Source: an uncultured bacterium (GTDB lineage: Bacteria > Planctomycetota > Phycisphaerae > Phycisphaerales > SM1A02). From it: 35,960 bases of DNA. Location: assembly GCA_903911205.1 (NCBI GenBank), contig CAIWCL010000340.1, positions 1 through 35,960 on the forward strand, in the 5' to 3' direction. Under the pieces are notes generated by a model that was given only the letters and a program-made list of their open reading frames with translations, ran no database searches and was not told where the DNA came from. The position numbers and the translations under genes are program-made. The first letter of the stretch is position 1. Each line of letters starts with the position of its first letter. This document shows, piece by piece, positions 1 through 14,639 of this stretch.

Positions 1-827
1 AGCATCAGCGTGAAAGAGATGTATTCGCTCAAGCGATACACCTGCGCAATTCCTCCGACAACCGTCAGTGGCACTTCGAGGATCGAAAGCGTCTTCGTTG
101 GATCCTGTCCATTCCCTGTGATCGCCGCGGAAAGGTCACTCGTTGCTTGAACGAGTGCGTTGGGGGAGATCTTCTCAAGCGGCACCGCGATACGGAGTAC
201 CTGCGTCTTGGCCGAGATCCATACGTCGCCCGCCTTGGGGTGAGGCGGATCTTCATCAAGTACGAGGATGTTCAGCGCTGTTCCCGCAGGTGGCGTGGAG
301 ACTTCTGTTCCAACATCCGCACCCGGCTCGGGGACCGGCACGGTTCTCGGTTGAGAGGCGCCAAAACCGACTAGGAACAGCAGGGTGAAGGGCAGCAGCA
401 CCCAATAGAAGAGCGCGATTCCGAGGAAAGTCAGTACGGCCGACAGCGGCACGAGGAAGTGGACGTATCGACGTTCGTGGCGGTAAAGCCCTGGCTCGAT
501 GAAGCGCCAAAGCTGCAGCAGGATCCACGGTGCTGACAGGGCGATCGCCGCGATGATCGCGAGCTTCATGTCGGTCGAGATCGTCTCGGCGGGGGAGAGC
601 GCTTGCACCTGCTCGGGTTGGCCATTCGCGCGTTGGGCCGCGAAAAGCGGCCGGATGAGGAGGTCGCGAATCTCGGGCGCGTAAAAAAAGAGCAGTACCG
701 CAAGTGGCAGCGGCACAACGAGCGCTCGGAAGACGCGCGTGCGAAGTTCCTGGAGGTGATCTCCGAAACTCATCGTGCCGAGGTCGGTCGGCTGGTCGGT
801 GGGTTGGTCGCGCTCGCGCCCGAACAT
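1..827 (-). CDS. tatC: Twin-arginine translocase subunit TatC (3' end cut by window edge)
   Basis: TatC is the membrane receptor that binds twin-arginine signals and exports folded proteins. Reading the minus strand from 827 gives 275 open codons with no stop before the edge. Residues 19-29 read MSFGDHLQELR, the classic TatC cytoplasmic N-terminus. Hydrophobic helices lie at about 33-50, 88-105 and 125-155, and the conserved loop EPGLYRHERR is at 111-120. After helix 3 there is an insertion of about 105 residues (157-263) before the chain returns to membrane-like sequence (LSEYISFTL). The matching loop in E. coli TatC is only about 15 residues. The start at 827 has no SD but has TACACT nine bases upstream. 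An alternative ATG at 773 begins directly at MSFGDHL. Family assignment is firm; the start choice is moderate. Confidence 0.93.
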   Translation of the reverse strand, partial: MFGRERDQPTDQPTDLGTMSFGDHLQELRTRVFRALVVPLPLAVLLFFYAPEIRDLLIRPLFAAQRANGQPEQVQALSPAETISTDMKLAIIAAIALSAPWILLQLWRFIEPGLYRHERRYVHFLVPLSAVLTFLGIALFYWVLLPFTLLFLVGFGASQPRTVPVPEPGADVGTEVSTPPAGTALNILVLDEDPPHPKAGDVWISAKTQVLRIAVPLEKISPNALVQATSDLSAAITGNGQDPTKTLSILEVPLTVVGGIAQVYRLSEYISFTLM

Positions 828-836
828 GAAGCGACG

Positions 837-842
837 AGTGTA
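837..842 (-). promoter_or_regulatory. Probable -10 element of tatC (leaderless type)
   Basis: The minus strand reads TACACT here, nine bases before the ATG at 827. No SD and no clear -35 are visible. It fits the TANNNT-plus-start pattern seen at other unit heads in this window. Confidence 0.4.
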
Positions 843-932
843 CGGAACCCGTCAGCAGTTCACACCGAAGGGTTCGCGCCCGCGTTCACGGGTTCGCGCC
901 CACGTCCACAGGCCTGCGGTCTTCGTCCCCGG

Positions 933-938
933 TACCCT
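933..938 (+). promoter_or_regulatory. Probable -10 element of tatD (leaderless type)
   Basis: TACCCT lies seven bases before the GTG at 946, with no SD between. The spacing would place transcription start at or next to the start codon. No good -35 is visible. Confidence 0.4.
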
Positions 939-945
939 CTCCGTC

Positions 946-1740
946 GTGATCGACACACACTGTCACCTCACCTTTCCTGAGTACGAGGGCCGCGTCGCCG
1001 AGATTCTCGCTGAAGCGCGGGAGGCGGGGGTGTTCGGCGCCATCACCATCGCCACGACCACGCGTGATGCGCGTCGAACCGTCGCCCTCGCCGAAGCGCA
1101 CGCCAATCTCTGGGCAAGCGCCGGGGTGCACCCGCTGTACGCCGACGAACCCGCGGACTGGGAGGAAATGCGGTCGGCCGGCCGCTCGCCCAAGTGTGTG
1201 GCGTGGGGCGAACTGGGCCTCGATCGCCATTACGCCAACCCGCCGCAGGAGGTCCAGCGGCCCGTTCTTGAGGCCCAACTTGAGGCGATCGCTCGTTGGC
1301 ATCGCGAAGAGCCCGCTCTCGCGAAGCCAATCGTCCTTCATTGCCGCGAGGCGTTCGATGAACTCATCCCGGTCCTCCGGGAGAGCGGCCTCCCGCCCGA
1401 GCGCTTCGTTTTCCACTGCTTTACGGCCGGTCCGCGAGAAATGCGGCTTTTGCTCGATTTTGGCGCCTCAGTCTCGTTCACGGGCGTCGTGACGTTCCGA
1501 AACGCAAAGTCGACCCACGAGGCGGCTCGGCTCGCGCCCCTCGACCGGATCATGGTGGAGACCGATGCCCCGTTTCTGACGCCGGAACCCCACCGGACCG
1601 TCCGTCCGAACGCCCCGAAGTACGTCGTGCACGTGGTCGAAGCTCTGGCGGCGCTTCGCGGGGAGCCGGAGGGTCGCGTCCGCGAGGCCGTTTTTGCAAA
1701 CGCGAAATCATTCTTCGGGGTCCAGCCGACCGGCGCGTGA
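946..1740 (+). CDS. tatD: TatD family metal-dependent hydrolase / DNase
   Basis: TatD proteins are soluble TIM-barrel metal hydrolases with 3'-5' exonuclease activity, linked to DNA repair and turnover. They often sit near tat genes without being part of the translocase. The 264-residue product has the family's usual length. It opens with IDTHCHL (the H-x-H metal pair), then GELGLDRHY with the bridging Glu, then VLHCREAF and FHCFTAG with metal His, and METDAPFL with the final Asp. The frame is open upstream to 775 but would then overlap tatC, and the extra residues look non-coding. GTG 946 starts the conserved region directly and has a TACCCT hexamer seven bases upstream. It is divergent from tatC with a 118-base gap. 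Confidence 0.93.
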   Translation: MIDTHCHLTFPEYEGRVAEILAEAREAGVFGAITIATTTRDARRTVALAEAHANLWASAGVHPLYADEPADWEEMRSAGRSPKCVAWGELGLDRHYANPPQEVQRPVLEAQLEAIARWHREEPALAKPIVLHCREAFDELIPVLRESGLPPERFVFHCFTAGPREMRLLLDFGASVSFTGVVTFRNAKSTHEAARLAPLDRIMVETDAPFLTPEPHRTVRPNAPKYVVHVVEALAALRGEPEGRVREAVFANAKSFFGVQPTGA

Positions 1741-1765
1741 GCGTGTCGGTCCAAGGCCTCGTGAG

Positions 1766-1800
1766 CGAGGGGCATCCAAGTACAAACCTCGCGCCCCTCG
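1766..1800 (+). terminator. Weak stem-loop after tatD
   Basis: CGAGGGGC at 1766-1773 pairs with GCCCCTCG at 1793-1800 across a 19-base loop. No T-run follows, so intrinsic termination is doubtful. It may only be an mRNA 3'-end structure. The rest of 1741-1881 shows nothing recognisable. Confidence 0.25.
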
Positions 1801-1881
1801 ACCCACCGCGCGCGCAACGTTCAAAACAAGTTTGGAGGGCCGAGAACCGCTCGGCCGATCACGACCCAAGTTGTCGACGGA

Positions 1882-1910
1882 TTGACGGCCTCGGCGGCTC
1901 GGTCTAGTAT
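1882..1910 (+). promoter_or_regulatory. Promoter of the act-cox respiratory operon
   Basis: TTGACG at 1882-1887 and TAGTAT at 1905-1910 are separated by exactly 17 bases, the best sigma-70-like promoter in the window. Transcription would start at about 1917, which coincides with the ATG of the small leader ORF. Confidence 0.6.
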
Positions 1911-1916
1911 GGCCAA

Positions 1917-2057
1917 ATGGACTTCGTGAGATTTTTCACGATGTCCGTACAGGCCTTTTTCGGTTCCCTCGATTCTGTTGTCGGTTCTTTACACGGGTCA
2001 CTCGTTGGTCGCGCAGCACTCGCTTCGCGATCCACTCAGGAGCTCTTCCAGAGATGA
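1917..2057 (+). CDS. Possible leader ORF coupled to actA
   Basis: This is an open frame of 46 codons starting MDFVRFFTMSVQAFF, with its ATG six bases after the promoter's -10 hexamer. The mRNA would therefore be leaderless. Its TGA (2055-2057) overlaps the actA ATG (2054-2056) as ATGA, the arrangement typical of translational coupling. It uses AGA and TTA codons that are rare in the neighbouring genes, and I recognise no family. It could be a real small protein, a regulatory leader, or a chance frame in a 5' untranslated region. The geometry is the main argument for translation. Confidence 0.35.
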   Translation: MDFVRFFTMSVQAFFGSLDSVVGSLHGSLVGRAALASRSTQELFQR

Positions 2058-2707
2058 GCAGGTTTCTCTTCCCCAAGTGGTCGAACCTTCTGCTGCCGAC
2101 GATCATCGCTGCAGCACTGACCATTCCGCTCTACGCCGTGTTCTTCGTGGCGTACGGCCTCAGCCCAAAGACGCTTGAGGTTGGTTACCAACCGAAGCAA
2201 CCTGTGCCATTCAGCCACGCGCTGCACGCGGGCGAACTGGGCATGGACTGCCGCTACTGCCATACATCGGTTGAGAAGGCCGCGCACGCAAGTGTTCCTC
2301 CGACGCAGACCTGCATGAACTGCCACACGCAGATTCGTCCGCAGAGTCCGAAGCTCGAGCCGGTGCGTGAGAGCTACGAGACTGGTCTGCCCGTCGAGTG
2401 GACGCGCATTCACAAGCTGCCTGATTTCGCGTACTTCGATCACTCGGCGCACGTGAATCGCGGCATCGGGTGCGTTTCGTGCCACGGCCGCATCGACACG
2501 ATGGAAGTCGTCTATCAGAAGTCGCCGCTCTCGATGGGTTGGTGCCTTGAGTGCCACCGCAACCCCGAGATCAACCTGCGTCCGACGAGCGAGATCACCA
2601 ATCTCGGATTTGACTCGGCGACCGACCTCACCGCGGAAGACCGAGAAGCACTCAAGAAGAAGTACCACATCAGTCCGAGCGAAGATTGCTCGACCTGCCA
2701 CCGCTGA
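2054..2707 (+). CDS. actA: ACIII subunit ActA, pentaheme cytochrome c
   Basis: ActA is the multiheme electron-transfer subunit of Alternative Complex III, the quinol:electron-acceptor oxidoreductase that replaces the bc1 complex. The 217-residue product has an N-terminal membrane anchor at about 10-35. It has five CxxCH heme c motifs, starting at residues 66 (CRYCH), 87 (CMNCH), 140 (CVSCH), 164 (CLECH) and 212 (CSTCH, almost at the C-terminus). The hemes face the periplasm and receive electrons from the ActB iron-sulfur clusters. AGGAG at 2038-2042 lies 11 bases before the ATG. It is the first recognised gene of the operon and may be coupled to an upstream leader ORF. Confidence 0.95.
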   Translation: MSRFLFPKWSNLLLPTIIAAALTIPLYAVFFVAYGLSPKTLEVGYQPKQPVPFSHALHAGELGMDCRYCHTSVEKAAHASVPPTQTCMNCHTQIRPQSPKLEPVRESYETGLPVEWTRIHKLPDFAYFDHSAHVNRGIGCVSCHGRIDTMEVVYQKSPLSMGWCLECHRNPEINLRPTSEITNLGFDSATDLTAEDREALKKKYHISPSEDCSTCHR

Positions 2708-2816
2708 TCGCACGCCGCGTTTCGCGCGGAAACGAACGCAAGAAACGAACACAAAAGGTAAGCCCGAAGACCGGAACTGGCGCGAGCCAGATCACCCGCG
2801 ACCAAGAGAGAATTCG

Positions 2817-6089
<3,273 letters not shown>

Positions 6090-6101
6090 GAGCTGCTCAC
6101 C

Positions 6102-7574
<1,473 letters not shown>

Positions 7575-7646
7575 ACAGCACCACCCTCGCCGATCGGGCC
7601 TCGCGGCCATCGATGAGGAATGACTTCGCACTCTGAAGGTTGAATC

Positions 7647-8267
7647 ATGGCGACGATCGTCACAACACCAACTGAAACCGGCGCAGGACAGCCCGCGGCG
7701 AAGCCGACGCGGATCTACGGCTTGCTCGCGGAATTCGAAACGCCCGGCGACCTCATGGCCGCCGCTGAGAAGTGCCGCGATGCGGGCTACCGCTGGTGGG
7801 ATTGCCATACGCCGTTCCCAGTGCACGGGCTCGATGGAGCGATGGGCATCAAGCGCACCATCCTGCCGTGGCTTGTCTTCGGCGCGGGCGCGACGGGCAC
7901 GCTTGCCGCGTTCCTCCTCCAGGCGTACACCAACTCGTGGAATTTCCCGATGTGGGCCGGAGTGTGGGTGCACGGCTATCCGTTCCTCATCTCGGGTAAG
8001 CCTGCGATGAGCCTTCCGGCGTTCATCCCAGTCATGTTCGAGTTGACCATCCTCTTCTCGGCGCTTGCGACCGTGAAGTTGATGTTCCTCTTCAACGGGC
8101 TGCCGCTCCTCTATCACCCGCTCTTCACGTCGAATCGTTTCCGTCGCGCGTCGAACGACCGCTTCTTCATCGTGATCGAAGCACGTGACCCGAAGTTCCT
8201 CCCGAAGCGCACTGAGGAATTCCTCAAGACGCTCTCACCTGTCTCTATCGAAACGGTGCAGGACTAA
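7647..8267 (+). CDS. actD: ACIII subunit ActD (DUF3341)
   Basis: ActD is a small membrane subunit of ACIII with no cofactor. The 206-residue product begins with a low-complexity stretch, then the DUF3341 core RIYGLLAEFETPGDLMAAAE and the signature GYRWWDCHTPFPVHGLD. Two transmembrane helices follow (about 72-92 and 131-153), and the end is a soluble tail (RFFIVIEARDPKF). AAGGTTG just upstream of the ATG can serve as SD. The 72-base gap after actC holds no other gene. Confidence 0.93.
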   Translation: MATIVTTPTETGAGQPAAKPTRIYGLLAEFETPGDLMAAAEKCRDAGYRWWDCHTPFPVHGLDGAMGIKRTILPWLVFGAGATGTLAAFLLQAYTNSWNFPMWAGVWVHGYPFLISGKPAMSLPAFIPVMFELTILFSALATVKLMFLFNGLPLLYHPLFTSNRFRRASNDRFFIVIEARDPKFLPKRTEEFLKTLSPVSIETVQD

Positions 8268-8270
8268 CGC

Positions 8271-8981
8271 ATGATTCCGCTTCCTCCACGTTGGATGATC
8301 TTCACCGGAATTCTCGCAGCGTGCGCGCTTGCGATCCCGCCCGTTGTGATTGCGCGTGTTCGCGCGACGCCGGATGAGAATCGCGCCGTGCACATCTTCT
8401 TCGACATGGACTTCCAACCGAAGTTCAAGTCGCAGGCAGAGAACCCGCTCTTCGCCGACGGTCGCGCGCAGCGCTACGCCGTTGAAGGCACGGTTGCGCA
8501 AGGCGAGACCATGCTCGACTCGCACCTCTACGAGGGCGCCGTCAACGGAAAGTGGGCGGAGACGCTGCCTGAAGGCATGTCGATGACGCCTGAGTTCCTC
8601 GCGCGTGGTCAACAGCGCTACAACATCTATTGCTCGGTTTGCCACGGCTACGCGGGTTGGGGTGACGGCACCGTCAACAAGCGCGCGATGGAACTGATGT
8701 CGAATAGCGAAGGCCCGGTGCAGGGTACGAGTTGGGTGCAGGCGAAGAGCTTGCACGACCCAGTCGTACGCGAACATCAACTGGGCATGCTTTACAACAT
8801 CGCGACCAACGGCATCCGCAACATGGCGGGCTATGGCGCACAGATCGATCTCGAAGATCGCTGGGCGATCGCCGCGTACGTGAAGGCGCTGCAACTCTCG
8901 CAGGATGCGTCGCTCCAAGACGTTCCGCCGGAACTCCGCGCCAATCTTCAGACCAATTCGAAGCAGGGTGAGGTGAAGTGA
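8271..8981 (+). CDS. actE: ACIII subunit ActE, monoheme cytochrome c
   Basis: ActE is the single-heme cytochrome c of ACIII and a likely electron exit towards the oxidase. The 236-residue product has a hydrophobic N-terminus with a lipobox-like ILAAC (Cys18) inside it, so it is either a lipoprotein or anchored by an uncleaved helix. The heme motif CSVCH starts at residue 121, and NIATNGIRNMAGYG supplies the probable Met axial ligand. It starts 3 bases after actD, and its TGA overlaps the actF start, indicating coupled translation. Confidence 0.94.
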   Translation: MIPLPPRWMIFTGILAACALAIPPVVIARVRATPDENRAVHIFFDMDFQPKFKSQAENPLFADGRAQRYAVEGTVAQGETMLDSHLYEGAVNGKWAETLPEGMSMTPEFLARGQQRYNIYCSVCHGYAGWGDGTVNKRAMELMSNSEGPVQGTSWVQAKSLHDPVVREHQLGMLYNIATNGIRNMAGYGAQIDLEDRWAIAAYVKALQLSQDASLQDVPPELRANLQTNSKQGEVK

Positions 8982-10291
8982 TGGGTCACGCTACGACGCA
9001 TGCCGATCTCGGCACTTCCAACATTCAACTCCCTGCGTTTGCGCTCGGCTTCCGCAACGTCGCCATCGCGCTCGCGGTGATCGGCCTCGGCGGTGGCGCG
9101 GCGATCGGTTACACCGGCATGTTCGGCACCGACGGCCATCACTTCTGGCGCGCGTACATGATCGCGTTCCTCTTCGCGCTCACGCCATGCCTTGGTGGTC
9201 TCTTCTTCGTCTTCGTTCAACACCTGACGCGTGCAGGTTGGTCGGTTGCAGTGCGCCGACCGGCGGAAGCGCTGGCGGCGAATCTCCGCTGGGTGTGGAT
9301 TCTCTTCGTGCCATTCGCTGTGCTCTGGTTCATGGGCAAGGCGAATCTCTTGTGGGTTTGGGCGGACATGGAGTCGCTCAAGGCCAACAACGAAGCTGAG
9401 TACCACATCGTGCACGCGAAGGAAGCGTTCCTGAATCCGACGTTCTTCTGGATTCGCGCTGCGGTCTACTTCGCGGTGTGGGCCGCGCTTGCGAGCTTCT
9501 ACTTTGGCGGCAGCGTTCGCCAAGATGCATCGGGCGACATCTCGATCAGTGAGCGCATGCAGAAGTGGTCGGGCCCAGCCGCGATCCTCTTCGGCCTCAC
9601 GACGACCTTCGCTGCGTTCGACTGGATCATGTCGATTTCGCCAGCCTGGTTCTCGACGATGTTCGGCGTCTACTTCTTCTGCGGCTGCGCAACCGCAGGC
9701 TTCTCGGCCATGATTCTCATCACGGTGCGTTTGCGAAGCCTCGGCCTCTTGAAGGGCATCGTCACCGCAGAGCACTTCCAAGACATGGGCAAGTTGCTCT
9801 TCGCGTTCGGCATGGTGTTCTGGGCCTACATCGGCTTCAGCCAGTACATGCTGATTTGGTACGCGAACATCCCAGAAGAAACGGGTTGGTTCCTCGCGCG
9901 TCAACTTGGCGGCTGGGCTCCTGTTTCGTGGGCACTTCTCTTCGGCCACTTTGTGATTCCGTTCGTTGCTGTGATGAGCAAGTGGCAGAAGCGCCGCACG
10001 CTCGTTCTTGCTGCAGCTGCGGTGTGGATGCTCTGCTTCCACTACGTCGATCTTTACTGGTTGATCATGCCGGAAATTCCGCATGACATCGGTACGTTTA
10101 AGACCTATGGTGAGATCTCAGCGAAGTACGCCGATACCCCGTCCCACTTCGGCAATCCTGTGAATTTCCTCCTCGCGATCGGCGCGCTTGCGGCGGTTGC
10201 TGCTGGAACGCTCGGCACACTCTCGCGCGTCGCGCTCGTGCCGAAGCAGGATCCACGTCTTGGTGAGAGCATCCGCTTCGAGAATCAGTGA
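8981..10291 (+). CDS. actF: ACIII subunit ActF, second NrfD-type membrane protein
   Basis: ActF is the paralogue of ActC and the second quinol-module membrane subunit of ACIII. The 436-residue product has about ten hydrophobic helices with soluble loops, including the ActF-like SKWQKRRTLV turn, a Tyr/Asp-containing helix HYVDLYWLIMPE and the helix pair at FAAFDWIMSISPAWFSTMFG. The start is ATG 8981, sharing one base with the actE stop; the in-frame GTG at 8978 is an alternative. AGGTGA just upstream can act as SD. Its place after actE is the standard actABCDEF order. Confidence 0.94.
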   Translation: MGHATTHADLGTSNIQLPAFALGFRNVAIALAVIGLGGGAAIGYTGMFGTDGHHFWRAYMIAFLFALTPCLGGLFFVFVQHLTRAGWSVAVRRPAEALAANLRWVWILFVPFAVLWFMGKANLLWVWADMESLKANNEAEYHIVHAKEAFLNPTFFWIRAAVYFAVWAALASFYFGGSVRQDASGDISISERMQKWSGPAAILFGLTTTFAAFDWIMSISPAWFSTMFGVYFFCGCATAGFSAMILITVRLRSLGLLKGIVTAEHFQDMGKLLFAFGMVFWAYIGFSQYMLIWYANIPEETGWFLARQLGGWAPVSWALLFGHFVIPFVAVMSKWQKRRTLVLAAAAVWMLCFHYVDLYWLIMPEIPHDIGTFKTYGEISAKYADTPSHFGNPVNFLLAIGALAAVAAGTLGTLSRVALVPKQDPRLGESIRFENQ

Positions 10292-10340
10292 GCGTTTGAA
10301 GATGTGATTTCGCGGCGAGCGCCGCAGTCAGGAAACGAAC

Positions 10341-10670
10341 TTGGCCAACGCAACTTCCACCAACGAAGCAGCCGTTCAGATCGACGACCCCGAAATGGGC
10401 GCGACGTGGTTCTACTCCTTCGTCGGCATCATCTTCTTCGTCGTGTTCTGCCTCGCGGTGAGCGTGCTCTTCTTCGGTGTTGAGCGCAATTTCACCGACG
10501 AGAACGTGCTCGACGTACCGCCCGCCTTCTCAACCGATCTTCGTCAAGAGCAGCAGGGGCTGCTCGGTCAGTACGGCACGTATGTCGAAGAGGTCGACGA
10601 GAAGAAGGTCGAGCGTGTCCGCATCCCAATCGAACGCGCGATGGAATTGATGGCGAAGCAGGGCAAGTAA
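10341..10670 (+). CDS. Small single-helix membrane protein of the ACIII operon
   Basis: The 109-residue product has a polar N-terminus, one transmembrane helix (about 25-46, YSFVGIIFFVVFCLAVSVLF) and a charged C-terminal part rich in Glu/Lys/Arg. I do not recognise a named family. Its position between actF and the SCO gene suggests an accessory subunit of ACIII or of an ACIII-oxidase supercomplex, comparable in size and topology to the small ActG-type subunits, but homology is not shown here. The start is TTG 10341: AGGAA at 10330-10334 sits six bases upstream, and the next ATG (codon 20) lies just before the helix. Confidence 0.75.
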   Translation: MANATSTNEAAVQIDDPEMGATWFYSFVGIIFFVVFCLAVSVLFFGVERNFTDENVLDVPPAFSTDLRQEQQGLLGQYGTYVEEVDEKKVERVRIPIERAMELMAKQGK

Positions 10671-10721
10671 CAAACAAGAACGGAAGCCCGATGGGGCACG
10701 CCGAGTGAAACTCAGCACACC

Positions 10722-11693
10722 ATGACGAACGCAGCCAACATCATCCGACAGACTCGCGCGGCACTCGCCGCTGCGTTTGTCGCTTCGATGACGATGGTTG
10801 GGACGATGGTTGGGACGATGGTTTGGACGATGGTTGGGACGATGGTTGGGTCGATGGTTTGCATGACGTCAACCGCTCACGCGCAACTCAACCTCGGTGT
10901 TCCCGAGGAGTTGAAGGGCGTCGACATCATCGAGAATCTTGACGCGCAGTTGCCACTCGATGCGCGCTTCACCGATGACGCTGGCCGTCAGGTGTCGCTC
11001 CGCGATTACTTCGATGGCAAGCGACCAGTGCTGCTGCAACTTGGCTACAACCGTTGCCCAATGCTGTGCTCGCTTGTCTTGAATGGTGCATTCGACGGCC
11101 TCAAGGGTGTCGATTGGACTCCGGGCAACGAGTTTGAAATGGTGTCGGTTTCGATCGACCCGACCGAGACGGCCACGCTCGCGAAGGCAAAGAAGGAGGC
11201 GTATCTCGCCGACTTCGACCGCGCGGGCGCCGCACCGGGAGTGCATTTCCTCACCGGCACGGAAGTGATGTCGAAGGCCGTCGCGGACGCGGTCGGCTTC
11301 CAATTCAAGCGGCAGCCCGACGGCGAGTACGCGCACGCGGCGGCGATTTTTCTCATCAAGCCCGACGGCAAGATCAGCCGCTACATGTACGGTGCCAAGT
11401 TCGAGCCGAAGGATCTGCGTATGGGCCTGCTTGAGGCTTCGCAAGGTCGCATCGGCACGACGCTCGACCGTTTCATTCTGTGGTGCCACATCTACGACCC
11501 CGACGCGCGCGGCTATGTGCTGCAGGCGCGCAAAGTGATGACCATCGGCGGCGCTGTGACGCTCGTCGCCCTTGCAGGCGGACTTGGCGCGTTCTGGCGT
11601 GCTGAACTGCGGAAAAAGAACGAATCGAAGAAGCACGAAGCGAAGAAGCACGAGACGAAAGAGAACGAGTTGACGAACTCCTCGGCGGCATAA
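10722..11693 (+). CDS. sco: SCO1/SenC-type copper chaperone
   Basis: SCO proteins deliver copper to, or reduce, the CuA site of oxidase subunit II, which is encoded by the next gene. The 323-residue product has a signal peptide, made unusually repetitive by a 12-bp tandem repeat and probably cut after AHA. A thioredoxin-like domain follows with CPMLC (Cys112, Cys116) and His205 in YAHAAAIFLI, the three copper ligands of the family. Unlike most SCO proteins it ends with a second helix (VMTIGGAVTLVALAGGLGAFW) and a Lys/Glu/His-rich tail, so the mature protein may be anchored at its C-terminus. Confidence 0.92.
   Translation: MTNAANIIRQTRAALAAAFVASMTMVGTMVGTMVWTMVGTMVGSMVCMTSTAHAQLNLGVPEELKGVDIIENLDAQLPLDARFTDDAGRQVSLRDYFDGKRPVLLQLGYNRCPMLCSLVLNGAFDGLKGVDWTPGNEFEMVSVSIDPTETATLAKAKKEAYLADFDRAGAAPGVHFLTGTEVMSKAVADAVGFQFKRQPDGEYAHAAAIFLIKPDGKISRYMYGAKFEPKDLRMGLLEASQGRIGTTLDRFILWCHIYDPDARGYVLQARKVMTIGGAVTLVALAGGLGAFWRAELRKKNESKKHEAKKHETKENELTNSSAA
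10791..10862 (+). repeat. 12-bp tandem repeat in the SCO signal peptide
   Basis: Six back-to-back 12-base units based on ACGATGGTTGGG occupy these positions; four are identical and two vary. They are in frame and encode Thr-Met-Val-Gly units in the hydrophobic core of the signal peptide. Each gain or loss of a unit would change the core by four residues without a frameshift. Confidence 0.95.
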
Positions 11694-11704
11694 CCCGCCC
11701 GGAT

Positions 11705-12880
11705 ATGACGAGGCGAACGAAAGTGTTGAACATGATCCCCACCCTCCTCTCTCAGGCCACCAATGACCCGGCGCTCGCCGCCGGGCAGCCGGTTACGCCC
11801 AAGACGTTCTGGCTCCCGGAAGGTGCGTCGACGATCGCGCCGGAGATCGACTGGATCTTCAACTTCATCAACTACATCAACTACTTCTTCTTCGTGCTCG
11901 TCATCGGCATCATGCTGGTGTTCATGTGGAAGTACCGTCAGCGCGGCCGAGAGGTCTACGCGCGAGGCCCCAATCACCACACGATGCTCGAACTCGGTTG
12001 GACGATCATCCCAACGATCATCGTCGTGTTCATCTTCTTCATCGGCTTCAAGGGATTCATCATCGCGAAGACCGTGCCGGACAACGCGTACCAAATCGAC
12101 GTCACCGCGGCGAAGTGGTACTGGAAGTTCAAGTATCCAAACGGCGCGACGAGCGACGACCTCTACGTCCCCGCGGGCCGCCCAGTCAAGCTCGTCATGC
12201 GCAGCGAAGACGTCCTGCACTCTTTCTACATCCGCGATTTCCGCGTCAAGCAAGACGTCGTCCCTGGCCGCTACACGAGCCTTTGGTTCCAAGCGGACAA
12301 CCCAACGGAAGGCGAAGACTTCCACCACATCTTCTGCACCGAATTCTGCGGTACGGGCCACTCGGATATGAACCGCAAGGTGTTCGTGCTTCCCGAGTCG
12401 GACTTCGACAGCTGGGTGGTCGAGCAGGGACGTTGGCTCGACAAGGTGACCGACAAAGATCTCTGGTGGAAGGCTGGCCCGCAGCTCTACCGCGCGTGCG
12501 CGAGTTGCCACACGCTCGATGGCTCCGTTGGAACTGGTCCCTCGTGGGGCAACTACGACGGCACGGGCGACGTGTGGGAGCGCACGAAGGCTGGCTCCAC
12601 GCACAAGATTGACGGCGGCAAGAATCTCGGTGACATCATCGGTTCCGGCAAGGAGTACGAGACGCCCGAGGGTTACCTCCGCGAGTCGATTCTCAATCCT
12701 GGAAAGCACCTCGTTGATCCGTACGGCAACGTGATGCCCACCTTCAAGGGACAACTCAGTGATCGCGGCATCCAAGCCCTGATCGACATGATGAAGAACC
12801 TCGACAAGTTCAACAAGGATGGCACGGTCAAGCCCGACGCCATTCCGAATGCTGGCGGGGCCGCCGGCGCAGCGAAGTAG
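11705..12880 (+). CDS. ctaC: caa3-type cytochrome c oxidase subunit II (CuA plus cytochrome c)
   Basis: Subunit II takes electrons and passes them to subunit I via the binuclear CuA centre. The 391-residue product has two helices (about 52-77 and 95-117). Its cupredoxin domain has His172 (VLHSFY) and the loop [12 protein letters not shown] (Cys211, Cys215, His219, Met222), the full CuA ligand set. A fused cytochrome c domain has CASCH (265-269) and a Met ligand at 344 (NVMPTFKG). That fusion defines the caa3 type. ATG 11732 is an alternative start that removes nine residues. It lies 11 bases after the SCO gene. Confidence 0.96.
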   Translation: MTRRTKVLNMIPTLLSQATNDPALAAGQPVTPKTFWLPEGASTIAPEIDWIFNFINYINYFFFVLVIGIMLVFMWKYRQRGREVYARGPNHHTMLELGWTIIPTIIVVFIFFIGFKGFIIAKTVPDNAYQIDVTAAKWYWKFKYPNGATSDDLYVPAGRPVKLVMRSEDVLHSFYIRDFRVKQDVVPGRYTSLWFQADNPTEGEDFHHIFCTEFCGTGHSDMNRKVFVLPESDFDSWVVEQGRWLDKVTDKDLWWKAGPQLYRACASCHTLDGSVGTGPSWGNYDGTGDVWERTKAGSTHKIDGGKNLGDIIGSGKEYETPEGYLRESILNPGKHLVDPYGNVMPTFKGQLSDRGIQALIDMMKNLDKFNKDGTVKPDAIPNAGGAAGAAK

Positions 12881-12941
12881 TACCGCAGGATTTTCAACCA
12901 CGCTCCGACCCCAACCCGGCACAACGACAGGAACGGAAGCC

Positions 12942-14636
<1,695 letters not shown>

Positions 14637-14639
14637 CTC

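Noticed and set aside
775-945. Longer start of the tatD gene at 775
   Set aside because: It would overlap the start of tatC, adds residues unlike TatD, and ignores the GTG with TACCCT just upstream.
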